Positions 1-8,165 of a stretch of DNA of 32,640 nucleotides are shown in pieces. The position numbers and the translations under genes are program-made. This DNA is from JAAYAY01 sp964429355 (GTDB taxonomy: Bacteria > Planctomycetota > Planctomycetia > Pirellulales > Thermoguttaceae), in NCBI GenBank assembly GCA_964429355.1, contig CAYSCH010000060.1, forward strand, positions 1 through 32,640, given 5' to 3'. How positions within the stretch are numbered: the first letter of the stretch is position 1; each line of letters begins with the position of its first letter. The notes below the pieces were generated by a model. That model did not search any database. It worked only from the letters and a program-made list of their open reading frames with translations, and was not told the DNA's origin.

Positions 1-18
1 TTGAGGTTAGTAGTACAG

Positions 19-58
19 GGGCCGGCTAGCCGAGGGGCGAGCCGGCCCTTTTCTGTTT
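19..58 (+). terminator. Intrinsic terminator of an upstream gene
   Basis: A 9-bp perfect GC-rich stem (19-27 with 40-48) with a 12-nt loop is followed by a T-rich stretch starting at 49. It would end a plus-strand transcript entering from the left edge and lies about 60 bp before the pcm start. Confidence 0.7.
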
Positions 59-114
59 GGGTAGAATATTGAAGGTGAGGATCCGTCACGCTAACCCCTA
101 TGGGGGACGGAATC

Positions 115-963
115 ATGCGTACCGGGTGGAAGCGGATACACGCGGGCTTGGTGCTGGGTGTCGTTGCCGGGGTTCTGGCAATCCTCGTGGTTGTGCCGAA
201 CCTCACAAGTCGGCCTGTCGGCTGGTCGCAGGTGGCCGCGGGCAAGCCGAAGGAACCGGGCACAAGATCGCCGCCGGCGGATCTCGTTGTGCCGTACCAG
301 GGCGAATTGTCTTCGCATGAAAGGGCCCGCCGGCGGATGGTCGAGCAGGACCTGGCCGAGCGGGACATCACCGACGAGGTTGTGCTACGGACGATGGGGA
401 AGGTCCCTCGTCACGAGTTCGTGCCGGACGAGCTTCGCGGTAGTGCCTATGCCGATCATCCGCTTCCGATTGGCCACGAGCAGACGATCTCGCAACCGTA
501 TATCGTGGCCTTGATGACTCAACTGGCCGGTGTGAAGGAGGGGTCGCGGGCGTTGGACATCGGTACCGGCTCGGGTTATCAAGCGGCGGTGCTGGGCGAG
601 ATCTGCAAGGAGGTGTACAGCATCGAGATCGTGGAGCCCTTGGCGAAGGAGGCGAAGGCACGGCTGGCCCGGCTGGGGTACAAGAACATCACGGTGCGTG
701 AGGGCGACGGCTACCAGGGCTGGCTCGAGAAGGCTCCTTTTGACGCGATCGTGGTGGCGGCCGCGCCGGATCACGTTCCCCAGCCACTGGTCGATCAATT
801 GGCGCCGGGCGGGAAGCTGGTGATTCCCGTGGGCCAATGGTACCAGGAGTTGCTCGTGATCGAACGAGACCAAGACGGCAAGGTGCACCGGGGGCCGGGG
901 ATCGGCGTGCGCTTCGTTCCGATGACGGGGGAAGCGCAAAGGAGAAGGCAGGAATCACGTTGA
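115..963 (+). CDS. pcm: Membrane-anchored protein-L-isoaspartate O-methyltransferase
   Basis: This 282-residue protein should methylate isoaspartyl residues of damaged proteins using S-adenosylmethionine, as known for PIMT. The SAM-binding motif I (ALDIGTGSGYQAAVLG) is clear. The family hallmarks EFVP, PLPIGHEQTISQPYIVA and APGGKLVIPVG are also present. Residues 10-30 form a hydrophobic segment after a basic N-terminus, so the enzyme is probably an inner-membrane anchored or exported form; cytoplasmic PIMT usually lacks this extension of about 60 residues. ATG 115 is preferred over ATG 100 because a G-rich Shine-Dalgarno stretch (GGGGGACGG) sits just upstream of it. The gene converges on the antiporter, with only 8 bp between the stop codons. 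The family call is firm; the location is inferred. Confidence 0.92.
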   Translation: MRTGWKRIHAGLVLGVVAGVLAILVVVPNLTSRPVGWSQVAAGKPKEPGTRSPPADLVVPYQGELSSHERARRRMVEQDLAERDITDEVVLRTMGKVPRHEFVPDELRGSAYADHPLPIGHEQTISQPYIVALMTQLAGVKEGSRALDIGTGSGYQAAVLGEICKEVYSIEIVEPLAKEAKARLARLGYKNITVREGDGYQGWLEKAPFDAIVVAAAPDHVPQPLVDQLAPGGKLVIPVGQWYQELLVIERDQDGKVHRGPGIGVRFVPMTGEAQRRRQESR

Positions 964-971
964 CGCAGGCG

Positions 972-2684
972 TCATACGACCTGTGCCGCGGTGGATTTTT
1001 CGAGCGATCCGGCAATTCGCAGGGCCGCCAGGAGGGCGGTGGGAGACAGGCTGGAGATCGCGTCCTCGCGGAGACGAGGAGCCTGGCAGAGGTGGGCGAT
1101 TCCGCGGAGGATCTGGATCTGGGCGATGGGTTCCGACTCGGGTGTGAGAATGAGAAACACGAGACGTACCGGTTCGTCGTCAGTGCCTTCGAAGTCGACG
1201 CCGGCGGGCACGGTTCCGACCATGACGACTGGAGTGCGCAAGTCTGCCAAGCGGGCATGGGGCACCGCGACGCCGTGGCCAAGGCCAGTTCCCATGAGCG
1301 ATTCCCGGTCGAGGACCGCTTGGACGACGGCCTGGGAATCGAGCCCGGCGCGTTCCGCGGCGAGGCAGCCGAGTTGGCCGATGACGTCGCGGGCGGTGGC
1401 AGCGGTCAGCCCAGTTGTACATGTACGAGCATCAAGGAGGGCGGCCAAGGCCCAGGCGCGCTCGCGCCGCAAGAGGCGTTTGAGCATAGGTGCGGTCGTG
1501 CCAGAGGTAACCAGCGCGAGGACGACGAGGGCCACGAAAAGCTGCTCATGAACAAGCCCGGCCTCCCAGGCGAGGAGCCCGAGGACAATTCCGAGTTCGC
1601 CGCGTGCGTTCATGGCCCAGCCGATGCCCCAGGCCTCCGTACCTCGCAAGCCGCCGAGCCTGGCCGCCCACGAGCAGCCCAGGACCTTTACGGCAGTGCC
1701 GAGAAGGAGCACACGCAGGACCAGGTCCGGGTGGAAGTTGGAGATAAAATCAACCTTCAGTCCGATGGCGGCGACGAAGATCGGGGCCAGAATGCCTTCG
1801 ACGAAACGGTAGACCACGTGCCGCACGTGTTCGCGCAAGTGGGAAGAATCACCCAGAGCGATTCCGGCCAGGAACGCTCCGAAGATGGCGTGAATGCCAA
1901 TAACCTCGGCCGTGGCGGCCGATGCCAATCCAACGACAAGGACGAATCCAAGGACTCCGCCGGGCCATATCATGTGGGCCTGGACCCAGGGAAGGGTCTT
2001 GTCGATCGCCCATCGTCCGACCGTGAGGAAGAAGACGGCCAGCGCGAGCGTGAGGGCGACCATATAGGGAATGGGCGGTCCGTTGTGGCCCGCACCAATC
2101 AGGATTGAGAAGATCAGCCATGCGAACAGATTGTTGAGCGTGGCGGAGACGAGGGTGAGCATGCCGAAGTCGGTTTTGAACAGGTCCTGGTCCATGAGGA
2201 TCTTGGCGATAACGGGCAGGGCACTGACCGACATGGCGACACCGAAGAAGACGGCAAACTGACCCGGCGACCCGCCGGCCGGCATGCCCCACCATTGCGG
2301 CGCGATCCAGGCCAAGACTCCACCGACGAACAGCGGGATGATCAGCCCACCGAGGCCTACGGAGATTGCCGCCTTGCCTTGGCGCCAGACCGTGGAGAGG
2401 TTCACCTCCATGCCGGCCACGAGCAAGAGGAGGGTGACGGCGAGAATGACGATGGCGTCGAGTGCGACGGCCGCACCACCTTGGTGAGGAAAGAGCCACT
2501 GCTGGAATTGCGGTGCAAACCATCCCAGGCAACTGGGTCCGAATGCCAGGCCGGCAAACATCTCGCCGAGAACAGCCGGTTGGGACAACCGGCGGGCGAC
2601 CTCGCCACACAGGTGGGCAGCCCCGAGAAGCACCGACAGGCCGAGAAAGAACACGGTCAAGTCAGTGGAAGTCAGTTGGCCCAC
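972..2684 (-). CDS. CPA2-type cation/proton antiporter with C-terminal PTS EIIA-like domain
   Basis: The 570-residue product has an N-terminal Na+/H+ exchanger (Kef/CPA2-like) domain of about 12 membrane segments over roughly the first 400 residues, with family-like stretches such as GIHAIFGAFLAGIALGD and NARGELGIVLGLLAWEAG. The last ~150 residues resemble PTS EIIA type 2 (fructose/PtsN), including ESLMGTGLGHGVAVPHAR. The expected phospho-histidine is the His codon at 1257-1259. Ion exchange could therefore be tuned by phosphorylation or binding of that domain. The frame stays open to a TTG at 2726. GTG 2684 is preferred because GGGAGAAG lies about 6 bp upstream. No PTS partner is visible nearby. 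The fold assignments are confident; the transported ion and the regulation are inferred. Confidence 0.88.
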   Translation of the reverse strand: MGQLTSTDLTVFFLGLSVLLGAAHLCGEVARRLSQPAVLGEMFAGLAFGPSCLGWFAPQFQQWLFPHQGGAAVALDAIVILAVTLLLLVAGMEVNLSTVWRQGKAAISVGLGGLIIPLFVGGVLAWIAPQWWGMPAGGSPGQFAVFFGVAMSVSALPVIAKILMDQDLFKTDFGMLTLVSATLNNLFAWLIFSILIGAGHNGPPIPYMVALTLALAVFFLTVGRWAIDKTLPWVQAHMIWPGGVLGFVLVVGLASAATAEVIGIHAIFGAFLAGIALGDSSHLREHVRHVVYRFVEGILAPIFVAAIGLKVDFISNFHPDLVLRVLLLGTAVKVLGCSWAARLGGLRGTEAWGIGWAMNARGELGIVLGLLAWEAGLVHEQLFVALVVLALVTSGTTAPMLKRLLRRERAWALAALLDARTCTTGLTAATARDVIGQLGCLAAERAGLDSQAVVQAVLDRESLMGTGLGHGVAVPHARLADLRTPVVMVGTVPAGVDFEGTDDEPVRLVFLILTPESEPIAQIQILRGIAHLCQAPRLREDAISSLSPTALLAALRIAGSLEKSTAAQVV

Positions 2685-2807
2685 GCAGTCTTCTCCCGAG
2701 GTTGCGTTGCAGTTGCGATATGTCAAGAATGGGTGGCAGGGTATAACCGAGACCGGATATTATCATAGCCGGCAAGGCGACTCGCATCGACCCAGGAGAT
2801 TGGGCCC

Positions 2808-5159
2808 ATGAGATTTTTTCGCTATCTCTTCGTTCTTGTACTGATCGCTTCAAATGCAACTGCCGGCGACAACCTGATCGTCGGGGGCGATTTCGAGGAA
2901 GGGATGCATGGCTGGCGCGACTTCTGGTCGCGGAACGGGGAAGGCAAGGCCCTGCTCGACACGCCCGTCGCCCACCCAGGTGGGCAGACCCTGCGGGTCG
3001 AGCATCCGGGAAGGGAAGACTGGAGTGTCCAGCAGGAAGCCTCGGTGCAGGTCGAGCCTGAAGAGATCTACGAGCTGGCGGGGAGCCTTCGTGTCGAAGG
3101 GGAGGGAACTGGCACTTTGTGCGTGATTCTCTACGATCGCGGCAAGAAGGCGTTGAGCTGGGCGTTCGGCGAGCGAACGGTCGGTGCGTCCGACCAGTGG
3201 CAAACGGCCAAGTCGAGATTTCTGATTCCGGCGGGAGTCGCGACGATCACGGCGCGGGTAATCGGCGAGGGACCCGCGACCGTTTGGGCCGATGATCTGA
3301 CGTTGCGACGGACAGGCAGCCTGTCGGACTTGCGTGGGGCGAACCTGCCGAATTCCGTGGCGATAAAGAACGGCCTGGTGGAAGTCGCGTTCGATACGGC
3401 AAGCGCCGCCTTCACATTGACGGACCGGAGAAGCGGCCAGCGGCGAATGCAGAAACCAGTGGACGGTGTCGCAGTGCTGCGTGTCCGAGAAGATACAGGC
3501 CGGCTCCGCCTGAGGCTGCTGGACCCGCGCACGATGGGCCAGCTTGAGGTCACAGCGGAACTCACGCAAGACGCAGCGGAGGTTGCGATCACCATCGAGG
3601 GGAAAGGGGAGATGGAAACGGCGCTGGCGTTTCCGGCACCCTTCGAGACTCACGCGGGCGAGTTTCTGATCCTGCCCCTGAACGAGGGGATCAGCTATCC
3701 GGTTGACGACAAGACGCTGCCGGAGATGAATTACCATTTGTACGGGGGTCACGGCCTTTGCATGGGATGGTATGGTTCGACGGACACGAATCGGGCGTTG
3801 ATGACGATCGTGGAAACCCCCGACGACGCGTCGGTGCGTTTGCCGCGGATTGATGACCGGCTCACGCTGGCTCCCCAGTGGCAGCCGCAGAAGGGCGAGT
3901 TTGGACCCGCTCGCCGGATTCGATATGTGCTGTTCGACGCCGGGGGCTACGTAGCGATGTGCAAGCGGTACCGCAGCTACGCGGTCGAAATCGGCTTAAT
4001 GAAAACCCTGGAGCAGAAACGTCAGGAGAACCCGAACGTCGACAAGCTGGTGGGAGCGGTCAACGTATGGTCCTTCGGGCCGCGCGGGCCGGAGATGTGC
4101 CGCCAGATGCAGGAACTGGGCATCGACCGGATCCTCTGGAGTGCCCGGTCCAAGCCGGAAGAGATCGACGCCATGAACTCCATGGGCGTGCTGACGAGCC
4201 GTTACGACATCTTTCAGGATTGCATGAATCCGGCCAACTTCGACAAGCTTTCGGGACTCCACGGCGACTGGACGAGCGACGCCTGGCCCGATGGGATCAT
4301 GCTCGACGCCAAGGGTGACTGGATCCGCGGCTGGGGCGTGACGGGGAAGGACGGCACGATGTACCCCTGCGGGGTACTGTGCGACCGGCTGGCGCCCGAC
4401 TATGCGAGACGCCGCATTTCACCCGAATTGAAAACGCACCACTATCAATGCCGCTTCATCGACACCACAACCGCTTCTCCCTGGCGCGAGTGTTACAGCG
4501 AATCGCATCCGCTCAATCGAAGCGAAAGCCGGCACTGGAAGATGGAACTTCTGCGCGTGATCAGCGAAGAACTCGGCCTGGTGACCGGCAGCGAAACGGG
4601 GCATGAGGCGGCCGTGCCCTACGTCCATTATTTCGAGGGCATGCTGAGCCTGGGACCGTACCGAGTTCCCGACTCGGGAAGGCGGATGCTGGAACCGTGG
4701 GACGAGGTGCCGGAGCGGGTCGCCAAGTTCCAGACGGGACACTACTACCGTTTGCCGCTCTGGGAACTGGTGTACCATGATTGCGTGGTATCCCAGTGGT
4801 ACTGGGGCGATTACAATAATAAACTGCCGAAGCTCTGGGGCCGGCGCGACCTCATCAACACGCTCTACGGAACACCTCCCATGTTCATGTTCGATGGCAA
4901 GATCTGGGAGACGAACCGGGACCGTTTTGTGCAGAGCTACAAGACCATTGCACCGGTGGCCAGGGGCACCGGTTATCGGGAGATGCTGTCGCACCGGTGG
5001 CTCACGGAGGATCACGCCGTTCAGGAGACGCAATTCGCCGGGGGTGTGACGGTAACGGTCAATCTGGGCGACAAGCCTTACGTATTGGCCGGCGGTGATT
5101 CCCTGGCGCCGCTCGGGCATGCTGTCCAGGGGTTGCCGCAGGGGGCGGCAAGCCGGTAG
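2808..5159 (+). CDS. Secreted glycoside-hydrolase-like protein with N-terminal CBM-like sandwich
   Basis: This 783-residue protein begins with a typical signal peptide (basic MRFFR, hydrophobic core, cleavage near NATAG). Residues ~22-170 (LIVGGDFEEGMHGW to WADDLTL) look like a carbohydrate-binding or discoidin-like beta-sandwich. The remainder resembles large alpha/beta-barrel glycosidases of the GH101/DUF5696 type. Candidate catalytic acidic residues lie in FIDTTTASPWRECY and GSETGHEAAVPYVHYFEGM. AGGAG at 2794-2798 precedes the ATG by 9 bp. It is divergent from the antiporter gene across about 120 bp. It probably acts on polysaccharide or glycan outside the cytoplasm. The substrate and exact family are not recognised, and the catalytic residues are inferred from motif style only. 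Confidence 0.7.
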   Translation: MRFFRYLFVLVLIASNATAGDNLIVGGDFEEGMHGWRDFWSRNGEGKALLDTPVAHPGGQTLRVEHPGREDWSVQQEASVQVEPEEIYELAGSLRVEGEGTGTLCVILYDRGKKALSWAFGERTVGASDQWQTAKSRFLIPAGVATITARVIGEGPATVWADDLTLRRTGSLSDLRGANLPNSVAIKNGLVEVAFDTASAAFTLTDRRSGQRRMQKPVDGVAVLRVREDTGRLRLRLLDPRTMGQLEVTAELTQDAAEVAITIEGKGEMETALAFPAPFETHAGEFLILPLNEGISYPVDDKTLPEMNYHLYGGHGLCMGWYGSTDTNRALMTIVETPDDASVRLPRIDDRLTLAPQWQPQKGEFGPARRIRYVLFDAGGYVAMCKRYRSYAVEIGLMKTLEQKRQENPNVDKLVGAVNVWSFGPRGPEMCRQMQELGIDRILWSARSKPEEIDAMNSMGVLTSRYDIFQDCMNPANFDKLSGLHGDWTSDAWPDGIMLDAKGDWIRGWGVTGKDGTMYPCGVLCDRLAPDYARRRISPELKTHHYQCRFIDTTTASPWRECYSESHPLNRSESRHWKMELLRVISEELGLVTGSETGHEAAVPYVHYFEGMLSLGPYRVPDSGRRMLEPWDEVPERVAKFQTGHYYRLPLWELVYHDCVVSQWYWGDYNNKLPKLWGRRDLINTLYGTPPMFMFDGKIWETNRDRFVQSYKTIAPVARGTGYREMLSHRWLTEDHAVQETQFAGGVTVTVNLGDKPYVLAGGDSLAPLGHAVQGLPQGAASR

Positions 5160-5270
5160 ATTCCTCACAAATCGGATCAGCCGCCTTTCGGGCAGATCCG
5201 AGCCAGTCACCGCAGTCTGAGTCCAAATCTCCGTCCGGCCCCGTACTTTCCACGGAGCACGCAGTGGCCG

Positions 5271-7067
5271 TTGGCCGATAGGGGAAAGACGCGGGGGTTG
5301 GGAGCGGCTTTGGGGGCACGGCTGTGCGAATGCGTCCATCTTCCGGCGGATACACTCGCACAGCATTGGGAATTGCGCGATCGAATGCGGGCTCTCGAAC
5401 TCATGCATGGTATGAAGCCTGTTCGACCGAAACACTGCCCCGCGGGACAGGGGCGGTCGGAGTGTGTGTCCTGGGAGCAGCGGTTCCGGGAGATGTTCTT
5501 CGTCAGCCCGGCGCCGATGAGCCTGACGACCCGAGTCGACGGCGTGTTCCTGGATGTGAATCCAAGCTTCCTGGAACTGACCGGTTATCTGCGCGACGAG
5601 GTGATCGGCCGCTCGGTCGACGATCTCCACTTCTGGCACCTGCCGGCGGAGCGGGAGAAGGTGCTTCGAATGCTCGAGCAGGCCGATGGCACTCTGCGCT
5701 ACGCCAACTTGCGGCTGCGGACGAAGGCGGGCAGAGTCCGGCAGGCGGTCATTTCGGTGGGCTCGCTGATTGCCGACGGCCATCTGTGCCTGCTGGTGAT
5801 CTACCGGGATGTGAGTGCCGAGAAGGAGATGGCGCTGGTCCGGCAGAAAGACAAGGAAGATCTGGCCACGACCATCCGTCACCAGTCGCAAGAACTGGAC
5901 CAGATCACCCGGCGTCTCGAGCGGGAATCCTCGGTGCGCCGGAGGGCTGAGAACCGCTGCTGGGAAAGCCAACGGATGCTGGCCGCACTCATGAGCCATC
6001 TGCCGGGCATCGTGTATCGCTGCCGCACCGATGAGCATCGGACGATCGAATATGCGAGCGAAGGCTGCCACAGCCTGCTCGGAAGGAGTCCTGACGAACT
6101 GATCGGCAGTCCGCGCGACGTGTTTACGGCGCACATTCACGAAGAGGACCGCCCACGGGTCTGGGCTTCGATTCAGAGCGCGGTCGAAGAGAAACGATCC
6201 TACCGCATGAAGTACCGGCTGCGTCATCTGGACGGCGAGGAGAGGTGGGTGCACGAGCGAGGGAAGGGGGCCTACGATGTCGACGGCAACGTGGTTGCCT
6301 TGGAAGGATTGATCGTCGACATCACCGAGGAGCGACTGGCTCACGAGGCTTTGTATCACAGCGAGCAGCGACGGGCGGAGGCGGAGAAACTGGCCGCGAC
6401 GGGGGACGTGGCGGCCCGGGTCGCGCACGAAATCAACAATCCGCTTGCAGGCATTCAGAACGCTTTCCACGCGATCAAGGACGCGGTGCCGGAGAATCAC
6501 CCCGCCCGTCAGTTCGTCGCACCGATCGAGCGCGAGATCGCTCGGATTGCAGGGATCGTGAGGCGAATGAACGAACTGAACCGGTCGGAACGCGAAGAAC
6601 CCGCCCCGGTGGACCTGGCGATCGTCGTGGGTGACGTGTTCACGATGGTGTCGGGCCTTGCGGAGCGTCACCGCGTCGGGCTGAGGAAGCGGTTTGCCGG
6701 AGATCCTGCCCGGGTTGTCCTTCCAGAAGGGATGCTACGGCAGATTCTCTACAACCTGATCGTCAACGCCATCGAGGCATCGCCCCCGACAGAAACGGTC
6801 TGGGTCGAAGTCGTGCGTGCGGATCGTCAGTTGCAGCTCCGGGTGACAGACAAGGGAAAGGGAATTCCGGACTCGATCAAGACACGTTTGTTTGAGCCGT
6901 TTTGCACGACAAAGGACCGCACCGCGACGGGCGGTCTCGGGTTGGGGCTGCCGATCACTCGGGGAATCGTAGCTTCGCTCCAAGGGACGATCCTGTTCGA
7001 ATCTCCCGGAGGCGGAGGGACCACCTTCGTAGTCAATCTTCCGATGGCCAGGAACTGCGAGGAGTAG
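5271..7067 (+). CDS. PAS-PAS sensor histidine kinase
   Basis: Domain order in this 598-residue kinase: a PAS domain at ~70-185 (MFFVSPAPMSLTTRVDG, GYLRDEVIGRSV), a coiled coil at ~190-230, a second PAS/PAC at ~240-360 (LPGIVYRCRTDEHRTIEYAS), HisKA with phospho-acceptor His386 in ARVAHEINNPLAG, and HATPase_c. The ATPase domain has an N-box (NLIVNAIEAS), a G1 box (DKGKGI) and a G2 box (GGLGLGLPI). No membrane segment is seen, so it should be a soluble sensor of an unknown cue. The response-regulator gene starts 4 bp after its stop, so the pair is one operon. The start is uncertain: TTG 5271 opens the frame, and ATG 5385, 5403 or 5412 would remove up to 47 poorly conserved residues. None has a convincing Shine-Dalgarno sequence. 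Confidence 0.9.
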   Translation: MADRGKTRGLGAALGARLCECVHLPADTLAQHWELRDRMRALELMHGMKPVRPKHCPAGQGRSECVSWEQRFREMFFVSPAPMSLTTRVDGVFLDVNPSFLELTGYLRDEVIGRSVDDLHFWHLPAEREKVLRMLEQADGTLRYANLRLRTKAGRVRQAVISVGSLIADGHLCLLVIYRDVSAEKEMALVRQKDKEDLATTIRHQSQELDQITRRLERESSVRRRAENRCWESQRMLAALMSHLPGIVYRCRTDEHRTIEYASEGCHSLLGRSPDELIGSPRDVFTAHIHEEDRPRVWASIQSAVEEKRSYRMKYRLRHLDGEERWVHERGKGAYDVDGNVVALEGLIVDITEERLAHEALYHSEQRRAEAEKLAATGDVAARVAHEINNPLAGIQNAFHAIKDAVPENHPARQFVAPIEREIARIAGIVRRMNELNRSEREEPAPVDLAIVVGDVFTMVSGLAERHRVGLRKRFAGDPARVVLPEGMLRQILYNLIVNAIEASPPTETVWVEVVRADRQLQLRVTDKGKGIPDSIKTRLFEPFCTTKDRTATGGLGLGLPITRGIVASLQGTILFESPGGGGTTFVVNLPMARNCEE

Positions 7068-7070
7068 AGA

Positions 7071-7811
7071 ATGGAACATCTGGGTACGATCCTGATTGCA
7101 GACGACGAGGAGACGTTCCGTCAGTCGACCGCCTATCTCCTTCGGCAGCGAGGTTACCGCTGCGATTCTGCCGCGGACGGGTTCGAAGCGCTCGACATGC
7201 TGCACGCCGGCGGCTACGACCTGCTCGTGGCCGACATCAAGATGCCGGGTAACGACGATCTGGGCCTGGTCCAGAAGGTTCAGGAGACAACCGGCGGCCT
7301 GCCCGTGATCCTGGTCACCGGATATCCCAGCGTGGAGACGGCGACTCTTTCGGTTCCCCTGCCGGTGGTGGCCTATCTGACCAAACCGATTGGATTCGAG
7401 GATCTGGTTGGGCACGTGAAAGGGGTCATGGATCGGTCTCGCACGAAGCGTCTGGCGGAGAAGACGCTGGAAATGGTGGAGGCTTGCGGGGGGAGACTGC
7501 GGGAACTGGTGCAGAGCCTAGGAGGAGCGAGAAAGCTGGAGGGACGAGTCCATTTGGCCGAAAACCTGGAGGCGGCCACCATGAGTCTGGCAGAATGCTG
7601 CCAGGCCGTTCATCGGTTGCACGCCTCGGTTGCTGGGGGAAGGACTACCGGCGACGCCTGCAGGTTGCACAACTGTTCGCGGCTCAAGGCTCTGGAGTCG
7701 GCGGTGCAGGAGGCAATCGATACGATCGAAAGGACGAAGAACAGTTTCAAATCCAAGGAACTTGGAGGTATGCGCCACCGTCTTGAGCAGGTATTGGGTC
7801 AGTCAAAATAG
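7071..7811 (+). CDS. Response regulator with uncharacterised C-terminal FKSKEL domain
   Basis: Residues 1-125 form a canonical receiver: acidic pocket D11-D12, phospho-acceptor D55 in VADIKMPG, switch Thr in VTGYPS and Lys in LTKPIG. Residues ~126-246 are mostly helical and resemble no DNA-binding domain I know. They end in TIERTKNSFKSKELGGMRHR, a sequence type I associate with small uncharacterised proteins near bacterial signalling genes. GAGGAG directly precedes the ATG, and the kinase stop is 4 bp upstream, so the upstream kinase is the likely phosphodonor. Two Cys residues (DACRLHNC) lie in the tail. The output could be protein-protein rather than DNA binding. The receiver call is certain; the tail's function is unknown. 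Confidence 0.88.
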   Translation: MEHLGTILIADDEETFRQSTAYLLRQRGYRCDSAADGFEALDMLHAGGYDLLVADIKMPGNDDLGLVQKVQETTGGLPVILVTGYPSVETATLSVPLPVVAYLTKPIGFEDLVGHVKGVMDRSRTKRLAEKTLEMVEACGGRLRELVQSLGGARKLEGRVHLAENLEAATMSLAECCQAVHRLHASVAGGRTTGDACRLHNCSRLKALESAVQEAIDTIERTKNSFKSKELGGMRHRLEQVLGQSK

Positions 7812-8165
7812 TATGGATGTCTCGATGGGGACGCAAGCTGCGGCATCTTGCGGATGCGCTGGTACTGCGGGCACAAGAGATGGAATTCTGTTGATCCAAA
7901 TGGCCGGAATGAGGGCATTTTTTTGGGGGTGCGATTTGCCTGTTCCCAATTCCAAAGCTAACGTTTTCTGGCAGGAGATCCTGCAAACACGGCCGGCTGA
8001 CGAGCGGGCGCGTGAAACACCTTAGCGGTCAGGGTTTGGGCCCTGTCAGTTGAAGGCACAGTGAGAGCGATCCAGGTTGTCCGTGGATGCTGTCAGTGTG
8101 CTTTTTTCGCGTTCTTGTCGGAAAGAACACCGTTCGTTCACCTGGGATTTTGTTGGGAGAAGCAG
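7812..8165 (+). other. Intergenic region before the chemoreceptor gene
   Basis: There is no convincing gene in these 354 bp. A GTG at 8061 extends the chemoreceptor frame by 35 residues, but that extension is unlike chemoreceptor N-termini and is read as leader. A 7-T run near 7918-7924 and a small dyad at 7972-7985 are present. No clear promoter or riboswitch consensus was recognised. Confidence 0.5.

Noticed and set aside
837..2108. 423-codon plus-strand frame opposite the antiporter
   Set aside because: Shadow composition (Glu, Asp, Gly, Gln-rich) and it overlaps the end of pcm.
4419..6671. 750-codon minus-strand open frame across the glycosidase and kinase genes
   Set aside because: It crosses the boundary of two well-supported plus-strand genes and has shadow-like composition with no motifs.
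8061..8165. N-terminal extension of the chemoreceptor from GTG 8061
   Set aside because: It adds 35 Cys- and Phe-rich residues before a normal receptor N-terminus that has its own Shine-Dalgarno sequence.
7812..8165. Cyclic-di-GMP riboswitch before the chemoreceptor gene
   Set aside because: I looked for the GEMM-type conserved core and did not find it.
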